Source: Planctomycetota bacterium (GTDB lineage Bacteria > Planctomycetota > Phycisphaerae > WQYP01). From it: 13,239 nt of DNA. The notes beneath the pieces were generated by a model that saw only the letters and a program-made list of their open reading frames with translations, ran no database searches and was not told the origin of the DNA. Made by a program: the position numbers and the translations under genes. Every line of letters starts with the position of its first letter. Position 1 is the first letter of the stretch. Positions 1 through 10,241 of the stretch are shown in pieces. The stretch lies in assembly GCA_021852225.1 (NCBI GenBank), contig JAJZOA010000085.1, forward strand, positions 1 through 13,239. Reading direction: 5' to 3'.

Positions 1-2
1 GC

Positions 3-2333
3 GTGGCGATTGGACTGCTGGCTTTGGTGCATGCGGGCACCGTTCGTGCGGATGTTTCCAGCCAGCAGGTGATTTCGGCCATACGCAAAGGCGTTCATTA
101 CCTGCTCAAGCATCAAAAGCGGCCCAAGCCGTGGGAAGAGGCGGACCTGACCATTGAGGGCAACGGCGAAAAGGGCGGCGAAAGCGCCCTGGTGCTCGAG
201 TCGCTTTTAACTGTCGGCCAAAGCCTGCATATGCGAAATCTGAATATATTCCGGCCACCCATGCGGCGGGCCATTGCGTATGTCGCCAATGTGCGGTCAC
301 CAGATACTTATGTCATTTCGCTGCAGGCCAATGCCATGGCCCTGCTTCCGCCCAAAGCGGCATATATAAAGGTGCTGAAAAAAGACCGCTCATTTTTACG
401 CGACAGCCTGTTTCCACAGGGTGCCTACGGCTACAGTTGGCGTGCCAATGGTTCCAACAGTCATCGCCACTGGGATAATTCCAATTCGCAATATGGCGTA
501 CTGGGAATGTGGGCCGTCGCACACAGTGGTTTGTTGGTTCAGACAAGTTACTGGCACCGCGTCCGCCGCCATTGGGAATCGTGCCAGTACGCCTCGGGTT
601 CCTGGGGCTACTGGCAGCACCTGCATGCTCCGGCACCGGATGTCGACTCCAGCCGGCCTCATGCGATGACTTCCGCCGGCCTGGCCAGCCTTTTTATTTG
701 TGACGAGTTTCTGCAAAGCGGTGGCGGCGCCGCCTTGTCGCCGGACCCGGCCATTGTCCGCGGACTGGGCTGGATAAACCGCCACTTTAATTCGACAACT
801 GGAAATATGTACACTCTTTATGGTTATGTGCGAACAGGCCTTGCCTGCGGGCTTCAGAATTTTCGCGACCAGAACTGGTATCAGAAAATCGCCGCGGATG
901 TGCTGGCCAATCAGCACTCCGATGGAAGCTGGTCATCAGATATTCACCATCCGCGAATCGACAGCCGCATTGTCGGAACCGCCTACGCCCTGCTGATTCT
1001 TGCCCGCGGGCTTAATCCGGTGGTTTTCAATAAACTGGATTACGGCACCCGGTATTACGGCCAGTGGAATGCCTATCCGCGCGATGACGCCAACGTCACA
1101 TCCTGGATGACCCGCAATTTTGAAACACCTCTGAACTGGCAGGTTGTCAGCTTGCGGTCGCCGGTCCGGGCGTGGCTGGATTCGCCTTTACTGCTTATTA
1201 CCGGCCATAAGGATCCTCACTTCACGGCTGGCGACATTGCGAAACTGCGGGCCTATGTGCAAGCTGGAGGAATTGTGTATTGCTCGTGCGATGGCAATTC
1301 CACCGCTTTCCGTCAGGCCATGATTGCCTGTGGCAAACAGGTCGCCGGTCCACAATATCCGGTCCGCCCGCTTGTCCAAACCAGCGCAATTTATACCATG
1401 CAGCCATGGTACAAATTTCAACATTCGCCCGGCCTCGTGGGAATTTCCAATGGCCTGCGATATGAATGGATCATCAGCCCGAAAGATACGAGTGCCGTCT
1501 GGCAGCAACGAAATTTTGCCCGCAAAGACTCCTGGGAACTGGCGGCCAATCTTTATTTCTACGCTACTGGAAAAGCCCCCCTTGCGGACAAACTGCAGTC
1601 TCTTGCTGTTACGCCGAAGCTTGCGGCGATTACCCGCCAACTTTCAGTCGCGGCGGTTCAATACGCCGGAAACTGGAACCCCGAACCGGGTTCATGGCAC
1701 CGAATGGCTCAGCTTATGCCCATGCTTTCAGATATTCAGGTTGTTGCCGGCATACAGAAGATGTCGCAACTTAATCCCGCCAAATTCCCGTTGGCGCACC
1801 TCACGGGGGTTGGCGATATTCATTTTTCACATGCGCAGCGTTCTGCTCTTCTACGCTACCTTGACCATGGGGGTACCCTTCTGGCCGATTCTGGCGGTGG
1901 AAAGACAGAGTTTACCAATTCATTTGAACGCATGATGGACCATCTGTTCCCCCACGCTCAGTTGGTGCAGATTCGCCGTCACAGCGTGCTGTACACCGGT
2001 ACAATTCCCGGCGGTGCCCGCGCCCGACCATTGATTTATCGCAAATTCACAATAGAAAAGCATGACAAACCCTCCGGTCGCCCTCTATGGGGAATCAGGC
2101 GGGACGGGCGATGGGTTGTGATTTTTTCGCCACTGGATCTGACCAGCGGCCTGCTTGGAACCAATACCTGGGGCATCAACGGCTTTTCCCCGGCCACCGC
2201 GCAGGCTTTAGCCCGCAATATTCTGGCTTATGTGGCTCAGCGAGCGGCAAAACCGGTTCAGGCCACCACCAAGCCGAAACCCAAGCCTTCGCCAACAAGT
2301 TCCAGAAGCAGTCATAAAGGGCCGGGAATTTAG
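3..2333 (+). CDS. Secreted alpha-toroid protein with two DUF4159-like domains (5' partial)
   Basis: Function unknown; probably an exported protein. The first visible residues are a hydrophobic stretch ending in VRA before DV, which looks like the end of a signal peptide. The usual basic N-terminal region is absent, so the true start probably lies left of the window and the GTG at position 3 is only the first complete codon. Residues about 22-340 resemble the helical toroid repeats of the prenyltransferase/squalene-cyclase fold, for example the N-Q-x-S-D-G-S-W motif at 303-310. Residues about 390-525 and 550-746 each contain LTG- or ITGH-like, LRxYxxxGG and SPxDxS/T elements typical of DUF4159, a glutamine-amidotransferase-like fold. 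This suggests a tandem pair. The tail (747-776) is rich in Lys, Pro and Ser. The combination is familiar from Planctomycetota. The stop is TAG. The next gene starts 180 bp downstream on the same strand. Confidence 0.8.
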   Translation: MAIGLLALVHAGTVRADVSSQQVISAIRKGVHYLLKHQKRPKPWEEADLTIEGNGEKGGESALVLESLLTVGQSLHMRNLNIFRPPMRRAIAYVANVRSPDTYVISLQANAMALLPPKAAYIKVLKKDRSFLRDSLFPQGAYGYSWRANGSNSHRHWDNSNSQYGVLGMWAVAHSGLLVQTSYWHRVRRHWESCQYASGSWGYWQHLHAPAPDVDSSRPHAMTSAGLASLFICDEFLQSGGGAALSPDPAIVRGLGWINRHFNSTTGNMYTLYGYVRTGLACGLQNFRDQNWYQKIAADVLANQHSDGSWSSDIHHPRIDSRIVGTAYALLILARGLNPVVFNKLDYGTRYYGQWNAYPRDDANVTSWMTRNFETPLNWQVVSLRSPVRAWLDSPLLLITGHKDPHFTAGDIAKLRAYVQAGGIVYCSCDGNSTAFRQAMIACGKQVAGPQYPVRPLVQTSAIYTMQPWYKFQHSPGLVGISNGLRYEWIISPKDTSAVWQQRNFARKDSWELAANLYFYATGKAPLADKLQSLAVTPKLAAITRQLSVAAVQYAGNWNPEPGSWHRMAQLMPMLSDIQVVAGIQKMSQLNPAKFPLAHLTGVGDIHFSHAQRSALLRYLDHGGTLLADSGGGKTEFTNSFERMMDHLFPHAQLVQIRRHSVLYTGTIPGGARARPLIYRKFTIEKHDKPSGRPLWGIRRDGRWVVIFSPLDLTSGLLGTNTWGINGFSPATAQALARNILAYVAQRAAKPVQATTKPKPKPSPTSSRSSHKGPGI

Positions 2334-2502
2334 ACAATCAGCCGGCAATAGTCCGATTCGTGTAAGGACCACCCAAAGTTCAAGACCAATACAATAGCGG
2401 TGCCGAATTTGGTCGGCCACGGCAGGAACTGCGAGCCAATCAGGCGGTTTCAGGCTGGTGTCGAACTGTGGCGCGCTATTATATCTTGTGTTGTAATTTT
2501 GC

Positions 2503-2506
2503 GGAG
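2503..2506 (+). promoter_or_regulatory. Ribosome binding site of the thioredoxin-NHL gene
   Basis: GGAG lies 7 nt before the ATG at 2514. The open frame extends upstream to a GTG at 2400, but that start has no comparable site and the added residues fit no domain. This site therefore decides the start. An AT-rich patch (TATTATAT, about 2477-2484) just upstream could be part of a promoter, but I found no convincing -35 partner. Confidence 0.6.
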
Positions 2507-2513
2507 ATGGCTT

Positions 2514-4595
2514 ATGACAACTGACCCGTTTTCTTCCCGTCGGGGCGCTGACAAAGCCGCGGAACGTAAAAATCGCGGTTTCTGGCTTTTTACCGCACCT
2601 CTGGTCATTTCCGGACTTTTAATATGGGGCTTGGCCACGTGGCGCGGCCAAGGCAGTCCATTCTCCAGCAGAGCGTTAGGACAAACCACCGGGGCGTCCG
2701 AAAAGGCGCCTGATTTTCCAGCTGATTTTACCTGGATCAACACGCCAGTTCCCCTGAGTTTCAAACATCAACTCAAGGGGCAGGTAGTGCTGCTGGACTT
2801 CTGGACCTATGGCTGCATCAACTGCATTCACATTATTCCGGAACTCGCTCGGCTGCAAAAACATTTTGCGGGTCGGCCGTTTATCATTATTGGCGTTCAC
2901 AGTGCGAAATTTGCCAACGAAGGTCTGGCGGAAAATGTTCGCCAGGCGGTATTGCGATACAAAATTGATCATCCGGTTGTGGTGGACCAGAATATGCGAA
3001 TATGGAACGACTACGGTGTTGATTCCTGGCCGACACTGGTGCTCGTGGGTGCAAACCGGAAAATTGTCGGGTCGGTTTCCGGAGAAGGGAACTACAGTCT
3101 TCTTAAACAATCCATTGCACACACCTTGGCAGCCGACAAAGCGAATGGCTCACTGGCGGCGCAACCGCTGGTGCTGCCAAAGCAGAAAACAATGAAGTTT
3201 GCCAGTGGTCTGCTGTTTCCCGGAAAAGTTCTGGCAGACCACGCCAATGGACGCATTTTCATCGCTGATACGGACCACAACCGAATCGTCGCCGCCTCCT
3301 GGCCGAATGCCGAGGGCCGGTCTAAACTGCTGGCCGTTTATGGCAACGGCCGGCGTGGAACCCTAAATGGCCCGGCCGCCAAGGCTGAATTCAGCAGTCC
3401 CCAGGGACTGGCGATGGAGGGGCAAACACTTTATGTGGCCGACACCAACAACCATCTGATTCGCGCTATCAACTTAAACACCGGTCAGGTGAAAACGGTG
3501 CTGGGTACAGGTCACGAAGTATTTGATTTTACCGGCGGTGGTATCGGAAGAAATCAGGGAATCAATTCGCCCTGGGATTTGGCCATTGGCGGAAAATGGC
3601 TTTACATAGCCATGGCCGGCGAACACCAAATCTGGCGGATGAATATTAAGACGCATCAGGCCGCGGCGTTCGCCGGTTCCGGCGCGGAAGGCCTGCGAAA
3701 CGGTTCGCTTTCCGATGCATCGCTCGCCCAACCTTCCGGACTGGCTCTGGCGGGCGACACGCTTTATTTTGCCGATTCGGAAAATAGTGCGGTTCGGGGA
3801 GTGAATCTTGCGGCAAAACGGGTGTTCACACTGGTTGGGCGCGGCCTTTTTGATTTTGGCGACAAGGATGGTCCGGCTGCCTCCGCACTTTTGCAGCACG
3901 ACCTTGGTGTGGCGTTATTGGGAAAAAATATTCTGGTAGCCGACACCTACAATGACAAATTGCGGCTGATCAGCACCGCATCCAAACAAGTGACAACATT
4001 TGCGGGAAATGGAAAGCCCGGAACCGGCACACCGGGCGGTCCGTTGCAGCTTTATGAACCAGGCGGACTATCTGTCTGGCATCATACCATTTTCGTGGCG
4101 GACACCGATAACCAACGAATTGTCATGATCAATGCGTTATCCGGGCAATGGCACGAAGTCATGATTTCCGGCCTCCATATTCCGGCGGCGACCGCATCGG
4201 CAATTGTCCAAGCGCATCTGCCCGCGGCCACCGACCTTTCCGCTGTTCTGCGGCCGGATGCTCGAATTTCAATTTCTGCGGACGTGGTTTTACCCGCCGA
4301 CACCCACTTGACCCCCGGCGTGCCGGTTTCGATACGTATTACCGACGGCAGCCGCACGGTAGCCCAGCAGACCATCGGCGCCCAAGCCTTACCGCTAGTG
4401 TTTCGCCTCCAGACAGGCAAATCATCACCGTTTCTCGCGGGCGGCAAAGCGCAATGGCACGTGGAAGTTTATTATGCCTATTGCACCAATTCCCAAAATG
4501 GAGTCTGTATGCCCGCCCAGGCGGCTTGGAATGTCAATGTAACGTTTGCACCAACCGGCCGAACGGAGTTAAAACTGACGCCGATGAAAAATTAA
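2514..4595 (+). CDS. Membrane-anchored thioredoxin-like / NHL-repeat protein (NHLRC2-like)
   Basis: This 693-residue protein probably faces the periplasm. Residues 1-22 are basic and 23-42 form one membrane segment without a clear cleavage site, so it is likely an N-terminal anchor. Residues about 66-205 are a thioredoxin/TlpA-like domain, with the redox motif C101-I-N-C104 in the context FWTYGCINC and the expected cis-proline at W172-P173. Residues about 230-540 contain repeated (V/I)ADTxN-type blades (for example 308-319, 475-484, 528-535) that make an NHL beta-propeller. A C-terminal beta-rich domain (about 575-680) carries Cys657 and Cys665, which could form a disulfide. This order matches the NHLRC2 family, which occurs in bacteria and animals. 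The substrate is unknown; a thiol-redox role is inferred from the CxxC. The gene ends 26 bp before the convergent permease gene. Confidence 0.85.
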   Translation: MTTDPFSSRRGADKAAERKNRGFWLFTAPLVISGLLIWGLATWRGQGSPFSSRALGQTTGASEKAPDFPADFTWINTPVPLSFKHQLKGQVVLLDFWTYGCINCIHIIPELARLQKHFAGRPFIIIGVHSAKFANEGLAENVRQAVLRYKIDHPVVVDQNMRIWNDYGVDSWPTLVLVGANRKIVGSVSGEGNYSLLKQSIAHTLAADKANGSLAAQPLVLPKQKTMKFASGLLFPGKVLADHANGRIFIADTDHNRIVAASWPNAEGRSKLLAVYGNGRRGTLNGPAAKAEFSSPQGLAMEGQTLYVADTNNHLIRAINLNTGQVKTVLGTGHEVFDFTGGGIGRNQGINSPWDLAIGGKWLYIAMAGEHQIWRMNIKTHQAAAFAGSGAEGLRNGSLSDASLAQPSGLALAGDTLYFADSENSAVRGVNLAAKRVFTLVGRGLFDFGDKDGPAASALLQHDLGVALLGKNILVADTYNDKLRLISTASKQVTTFAGNGKPGTGTPGGPLQLYEPGGLSVWHHTIFVADTDNQRIVMINALSGQWHEVMISGLHIPAATASAIVQAHLPAATDLSAVLRPDARISISADVVLPADTHLTPGVPVSIRITDGSRTVAQQTIGAQALPLVFRLQTGKSSPFLAGGKAQWHVEVYYAYCTNSQNGVCMPAQAAWNVNVTFAPTGRTELKLTPMKN

Positions 4596-4620
4596 TTGAT
4601 CCTTAGCTACCTCATCGGCG
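4579..4620. terminator. Possible bidirectional terminator between convergent genes
   Basis: CGCCGATGA at 4579-4587 is perfectly complementary to TCATCGGCG at 4612-4620, giving a 9-bp stem and a 24-nt loop. The left arm lies in the last codons of the thioredoxin-NHL gene and the loop contains its stop codon. The right arm abuts the end of the permease gene at 4622. Neither strand has a U-run directly after the stem and the loop is long, so this is not a classical intrinsic terminator. Its position between convergent genes is the main support. Confidence 0.35.
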
Positions 4621-4621
4621 G

Positions 4622-7237
4622 CTACCGCATTTGTAGCGGGCGTTTGAACGTGCGCAGCAGCGGCAGGCCAACACCGGCAAAAGCCATGATAATCGTTGCG
4701 GCCGCGGCAATCGGGATGGCCATCCATGAAATAATCAGCATCGAATGAAAACCCGTCAAGCGATGATCAACCTGTGTGGCCATGAAAGTCATGTAAATTC
4801 CAAGCAGGCTGCCCAGCAGAATCGCCAGAATCAGATTCAACGACAATTCCGCCAGCAGAAGACGAAGTATCTGCCCACGTGAGGCCCCTACCGCGAATAG
4901 AATTCCGAGTTCATGCCTTCTGGACCGGATGTCCGCAGCCACCAGCATACCGGCACCAATTCCCCCAGTCAGAAACACGGCCGTTGCCAGCAGGAGCATT
5001 GCCTGCATCACCCGTCGCACGACGGCATTCAGGCGGCGTTTCATCTGACGGACCGAGGTGCCACGAAGCTGCATTGCCTTTAAATTAAAAATATTGGAAA
5101 ACAGTGTCGGATGCCGTGGCCGCCCCAGAAAGGCTTTAACTCCCATTACCACCGCCATACCTTTGAATCCCGGTTTAACCCTTAGCAGCACCATATTCGC
5201 TCCACCTATTCCAAAATATTCAGCCGATTCCGCCAGCGTGCCCAATACAGAAATACTTGCCATCGAATGAAACATATGCCCGACGCGCATATATCCGGCG
5301 GCCATGCTCATTCCGCGCGAATATACCACTCCGGCGACCTTAAAACGCCGTGGTCCCAACAGTGTCTGCAATACCAGAGAATTTGGAATTTCGCCCGCGC
5401 CCAGCCGCAATCGTGTAGCCACCAGAAGTCCGGTGCCATTAAGCAGCGACGCCTGGGATTTTGCGGCTGAACCACGCACAAATTGCAGTCCTACCATCCG
5501 GCTGAATCTGCGCGGTTGCACCGCCACAAACAGAATACTGTTTTCATTGGGCGCGGCCTTTGCCGGTTCATTATTCTGGCGCGTCACCCAAAATGCGGTC
5601 AAGCCGGTCGCCGCTTTTATTCCCGGTACTTTGGCAGCAAGATTTTCCAGTCGGTTCTGCCGCAGCGGTGAAACCGGGCTGAACACAAATGCGTCTGGAA
5701 AATGAGCGGGAAACTCCCATGATTTAATCAATCCCGCGCCGCGACTTCGCATGGAAATAAAAAATGCGGTGCCGAACAGCAGCGATGCGATTAAAAATCC
5801 CGCCCGATACGGCGCGCGGTTCCAGGCCCCATGCAGCAGGGCACCTTCAATACGCCATATCCAGCCCAAAAAGCCCCGGCCTGTTCCCTCCAGCCACGAT
5901 GCCAGCGGCGGCCCAAATGCAAAGGCTGAAAAAAATAACAGCGGTGCCCCCACCAGCGCATAGACCCCAACTGCCACCCGACTATCAGGAATTTCCCATA
6001 AACAGCGCTGAAGTGTAACGGCCAGCGCACCTGCCACAAATAACGGCCAGACCCGCCGCCGCAATGGACCGGCGCCCGCAACGCGCACCGCCGCCATGGG
6101 GCTGACCCGCAGGGCCTGTCCCAGCGGTAGGAGCAGACCAATCAAGGTTGCCAGCACCCCGCTTATAAGTCCCCACGCCATCGCGGCGGTATCCAGCGGC
6201 AAGATTCCAAAAATATTTCTGAAATGAAACGCTATGGCCGCCGCCATTGGAATCGCCAGCCCAATTCCCACCAGAATTCCACACGACGCCGGCATCGCTG
6301 TTTCGCATATCACGGCCGCCGCCAGTTGGCCACGGCTCGCCCCGATGCAGCGCAATTGCCCAAGATAGCGTACGCGTTCGGCAAAGCCGATCAGCATAAT
6401 GGCCATGATGAACATCCCGCACCCGATGGCCGCCGGTACAACGGTCAGAACCGTTAGCCTGTTAAATATCTGCTGTATCTTTGCAAATGCGGCTCGCGAT
6501 CCACCCGCAGTCACAATTTTTACCGCCGGTCCAAGCTGTCTCTGAAGCCGAGCGACAAAACTTTTTTTATTCACGCCAGTTTTCAAACGAATGTCAATTT
6601 GTGTCAAACCAACAGGACCATGCACAATGTCGCCCAACAACCCCATGCTTACATATCCGTGGGGCTGGGCCAAAAATCTTTTCACGGCGGATCGGCTCGC
6701 AAGTCCGCACACCAGGACGCGCCGCGTCTTTGCGGCCGTCAGCCGAATTAGAATTGATTGGCCCACCTTCACATGCAGCGAGCTGGCCAGGCCGCCATCC
6801 AGCACAATCTCCTGATTCCACCCCTGCGTCGTTCGGCGCGGCAATTTGCCCCGCACCATTTGCAGCGGATGCAATTTTCCCATGGCCGGCCATGAAAGGC
6901 CGGTAAGGGGTGCAATAATCGCGTGCTTCCGGAAAATAAATTGTGCGTAAACCTGGGCCTGCCCCCCCGCTGTTTGCACCTTTGAATTTTGCCTTAGCGT
7001 GCGAAGAAGTTTTCGCGGAAGCGTCTGGCCGGCCTTTGCCACCAGAGGACGCAGTCGCACATCCACACTGCCCAGCCAGCCGGTCATGCGTTGTTCAAAA
7101 TGGTTCCGCGCCCCGGCCAGCAGCAGGCTGGTCAGTGTGACCAGTGCCACCGCAAGCAGCACCACCAGCGCGACCAGAATGCCGCGTGCCGGCTTAGCGC
7201 GCCAGTTCCTGATAGCGAGCTGCCAGACCGGCTGCAT
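4622..7237 (-). CDS. FtsX/MacB-type ABC transporter permease
   Basis: This 871-residue inner-membrane permease pairs with the ATPase gene just upstream. A hydrophobic segment at 19-41 is followed by a large extracytoplasmic domain (about 45-260, MacB periplasmic-core type). An FtsX core with membrane segments follows, near 263-285, 305-335 and 350-375, and carries the coupling motif LRCIGASRGQL (295-305). Further membrane segments lie near 395-412, 420-442 and 478-496. A second extracytoplasmic region (about 505-735) precedes a second FtsX core (742-865) with the matching motif LGILFAVGASRGQI (777-790). This duplicated architecture is that of the large permeases that act without a separate partner. 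GAGG at 7247-7250 gives a good ribosome binding site, and the start overlaps the end of the ATPase gene by 44 bp, so translational coupling is likely. Families of this type move lipoproteins, peptides or drugs; the substrate cannot be read here. Confidence 0.88.
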   Translation of the reverse strand: MQPVWQLAIRNWRAKPARGILVALVVLLAVALVTLTSLLLAGARNHFEQRMTGWLGSVDVRLRPLVAKAGQTLPRKLLRTLRQNSKVQTAGGQAQVYAQFIFRKHAIIAPLTGLSWPAMGKLHPLQMVRGKLPRRTTQGWNQEIVLDGGLASSLHVKVGQSILIRLTAAKTRRVLVCGLASRSAVKRFLAQPHGYVSMGLLGDIVHGPVGLTQIDIRLKTGVNKKSFVARLQRQLGPAVKIVTAGGSRAAFAKIQQIFNRLTVLTVVPAAIGCGMFIMAIMLIGFAERVRYLGQLRCIGASRGQLAAAVICETAMPASCGILVGIGLAIPMAAAIAFHFRNIFGILPLDTAAMAWGLISGVLATLIGLLLPLGQALRVSPMAAVRVAGAGPLRRRVWPLFVAGALAVTLQRCLWEIPDSRVAVGVYALVGAPLLFFSAFAFGPPLASWLEGTGRGFLGWIWRIEGALLHGAWNRAPYRAGFLIASLLFGTAFFISMRSRGAGLIKSWEFPAHFPDAFVFSPVSPLRQNRLENLAAKVPGIKAATGLTAFWVTRQNNEPAKAAPNENSILFVAVQPRRFSRMVGLQFVRGSAAKSQASLLNGTGLLVATRLRLGAGEIPNSLVLQTLLGPRRFKVAGVVYSRGMSMAAGYMRVGHMFHSMASISVLGTLAESAEYFGIGGANMVLLRVKPGFKGMAVVMGVKAFLGRPRHPTLFSNIFNLKAMQLRGTSVRQMKRRLNAVVRRVMQAMLLLATAVFLTGGIGAGMLVAADIRSRRHELGILFAVGASRGQILRLLLAELSLNLILAILLGSLLGIYMTFMATQVDHRLTGFHSMLIISWMAIPIAAAATIIMAFAGVGLPLLRTFKRPLQMR

Positions 7238-7967
7238 GCTGCACTTCCTCTATCAAAAAGCCGCCAGCCACATGGCCATCGCGCAGCACAACCACACGTT
7301 GCGACTGCATCGCGGCGGTAGGTTCATGGGTTACCAGTAGGACTGTGGCCCGCAGCGAAGGCAAAACCGTCGCCAGAAGTTTCCAGAAATGGCCCGCATT
7401 TACAGAATCCAGATTGCCGGTTGGTTCGTCGGCAAGTATCACGGGTGGCCGCATAACCAGCGCGCGTGCAATTGCGGTGCGTTGTTGCTCGCCACCGGAT
7501 AAGGCGTCAGGACGGTGGCGCTTTCTGGGTAAAAGACCGAGCCTTTCGATGAGTTCACCCGACCATTCCACAGTGCCTTTTCCGCAATCGCGGGCCAGTC
7601 GGGCGGGCAACAGTATATTTTCCTCGACCGTCAGAGATGGAATCAGATTAAATTGTTGAAAAATAATGCCCACCGTCCGGCGACGAAATTGGACGGCCTG
7701 CGTCTCGGTCAGTGTTGCCAGCGAAAGGCCGGCAATTTCGATGTCTCCACGGTCCGGCTTGTCAAGAAGCGCACACAGGTGGAGCAGCGTGGATTTTCCA
7801 GATCCGCTGGCCCCCATGATCGCCACAAATTCCCCGGCCGCCGCCGACAAACTCACCTGATTCAGAGCCTGAATCTGATGAACACCCTGACGGTGAACTT
7901 TGTCCACATTGCGGATGGAAATAGCGCCGGGAGTATTTGTTGATGCATCAGCCATTGGGAACATCAT
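7194..7967 (-). CDS. LolD/MacB-type ABC transporter ATP-binding protein
   Basis: The cytoplasmic ATPase energises the FtsX-type permease encoded next. Counting from ATG 7967 (257 residues), Walker A is GASGSGKS at 52-59, a Q-loop glutamine lies at 104-105, the signature LSGGE is at 156-160, Walker B plus catalytic Glu is VILADE at 176-181, and the switch His is 214. All key residues are intact, and the LolD/MacB subclass is clear from the overall sequence. The start is uncertain. The frame stays open to a GTG at 8045, which has GAGGG about 10 nt upstream, right after the fcl stop, but the extra 26 residues do not look like an ABC protein. ATG 7955 is a third choice without a ribosome binding site. 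ATG 7967 is preceded by a strong hairpin. The gene lies 91 bp after fcl on the same strand. Confidence 0.9.
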   Translation of the reverse strand: MMFPMADASTNTPGAISIRNVDKVHRQGVHQIQALNQVSLSAAAGEFVAIMGASGSGKSTLLHLCALLDKPDRGDIEIAGLSLATLTETQAVQFRRRTVGIIFQQFNLIPSLTVEENILLPARLARDCGKGTVEWSGELIERLGLLPRKRHRPDALSGGEQQRTAIARALVMRPPVILADEPTGNLDSVNAGHFWKLLATVLPSLRATVLLVTHEPTAAMQSQRVVVLRDGHVAGGFLIEEVQHAAGLAARYQELAR

Positions 7968-7970
7968 AGG

Positions 7971-7987
7971 CGGTGAGTGCCTCACCG
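7971..7987 (-). promoter_or_regulatory. Hairpin immediately upstream of the ABC ATPase start
   Basis: CGGTGAG at 7971-7977 and CTCACCG at 7981-7987 form a perfect 7-bp stem with a 3-nt loop. On the minus strand it ends 3 nt before the ATG at 7967 and contains the only nearby GAGG that could bind the ribosome. No U-run follows, so it is not a terminator of fcl. It could limit initiation at 7967, or simply be coding sequence if translation starts at GTG 8045. Confidence 0.4.
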
Positions 7988-8058
7988 GACAATCCCACCG
8001 CCACCATGGGGAACGAACATCCACCAGAAATCCAAGCCGCCCCACTTGTGTTCGTCCC

Positions 8059-10051
<1,993 letters not shown>

Positions 10052-10066
10052 ACAAATCTGTTCCTG

Positions 10067-10156
10067 TTAGGTATCAGCGGCAATGCGTCGCAACCTTTCA
10101 AAGTTTTTTGCATACCGCCTGATCGCGTAAATCCGAGGTATTGGCGGTCGCCGCAT
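10067..10156 (-). other. Arg-rich 29-codon open frame before gmd (doubtful)
   Basis: An ATG at 10156 opens a 29-residue frame with 8 arginines, starting MRRPPIPRIY. It stops with TAA just before the gmd ribosome binding site and is in the same frame as gmd. There is no recognisable ribosome binding site upstream of its ATG. Its arginine codons include CGA and AGG, which argues for a chance frame. It could otherwise be a leader peptide or a small basic protein. Confidence 0.12.
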
Positions 10157-10241
10157 CAATTATCGGCCATTTACGGTGAGCAATTTGGTCAAAACCACCA
10201 AAATGGCGAATTCATCGGTTTTTGGCGCTCGTTGGGCGGCG

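Noticed and set aside
396..917. 173-codon minus-strand open frame inside the toroid/DUF4159 gene
   Set aside because: It is antisense to a gene with clear domain content and shows low-complexity, non-family sequence.
2400..2513. Upstream GTG start (2400) for the thioredoxin-NHL gene
   Set aside because: It adds 38 residues with no signal or domain, while ATG 2514 has a well-placed GGAG and gives a normal basic N-terminus before the membrane segment.
4148..4606. 152-codon plus-strand frame overlapping the end of the thioredoxin-NHL gene
   Set aside because: It is an out-of-frame shadow of the C-terminal beta domain, whose own frame continues cleanly to its stop.
10198..10225. Possible terminator after argG (CCAAAA/TTTTGG pairing)
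   Set aside because: The stem is only 6 bp, mostly A-T pairs, with a long loop; this is too weak to call.
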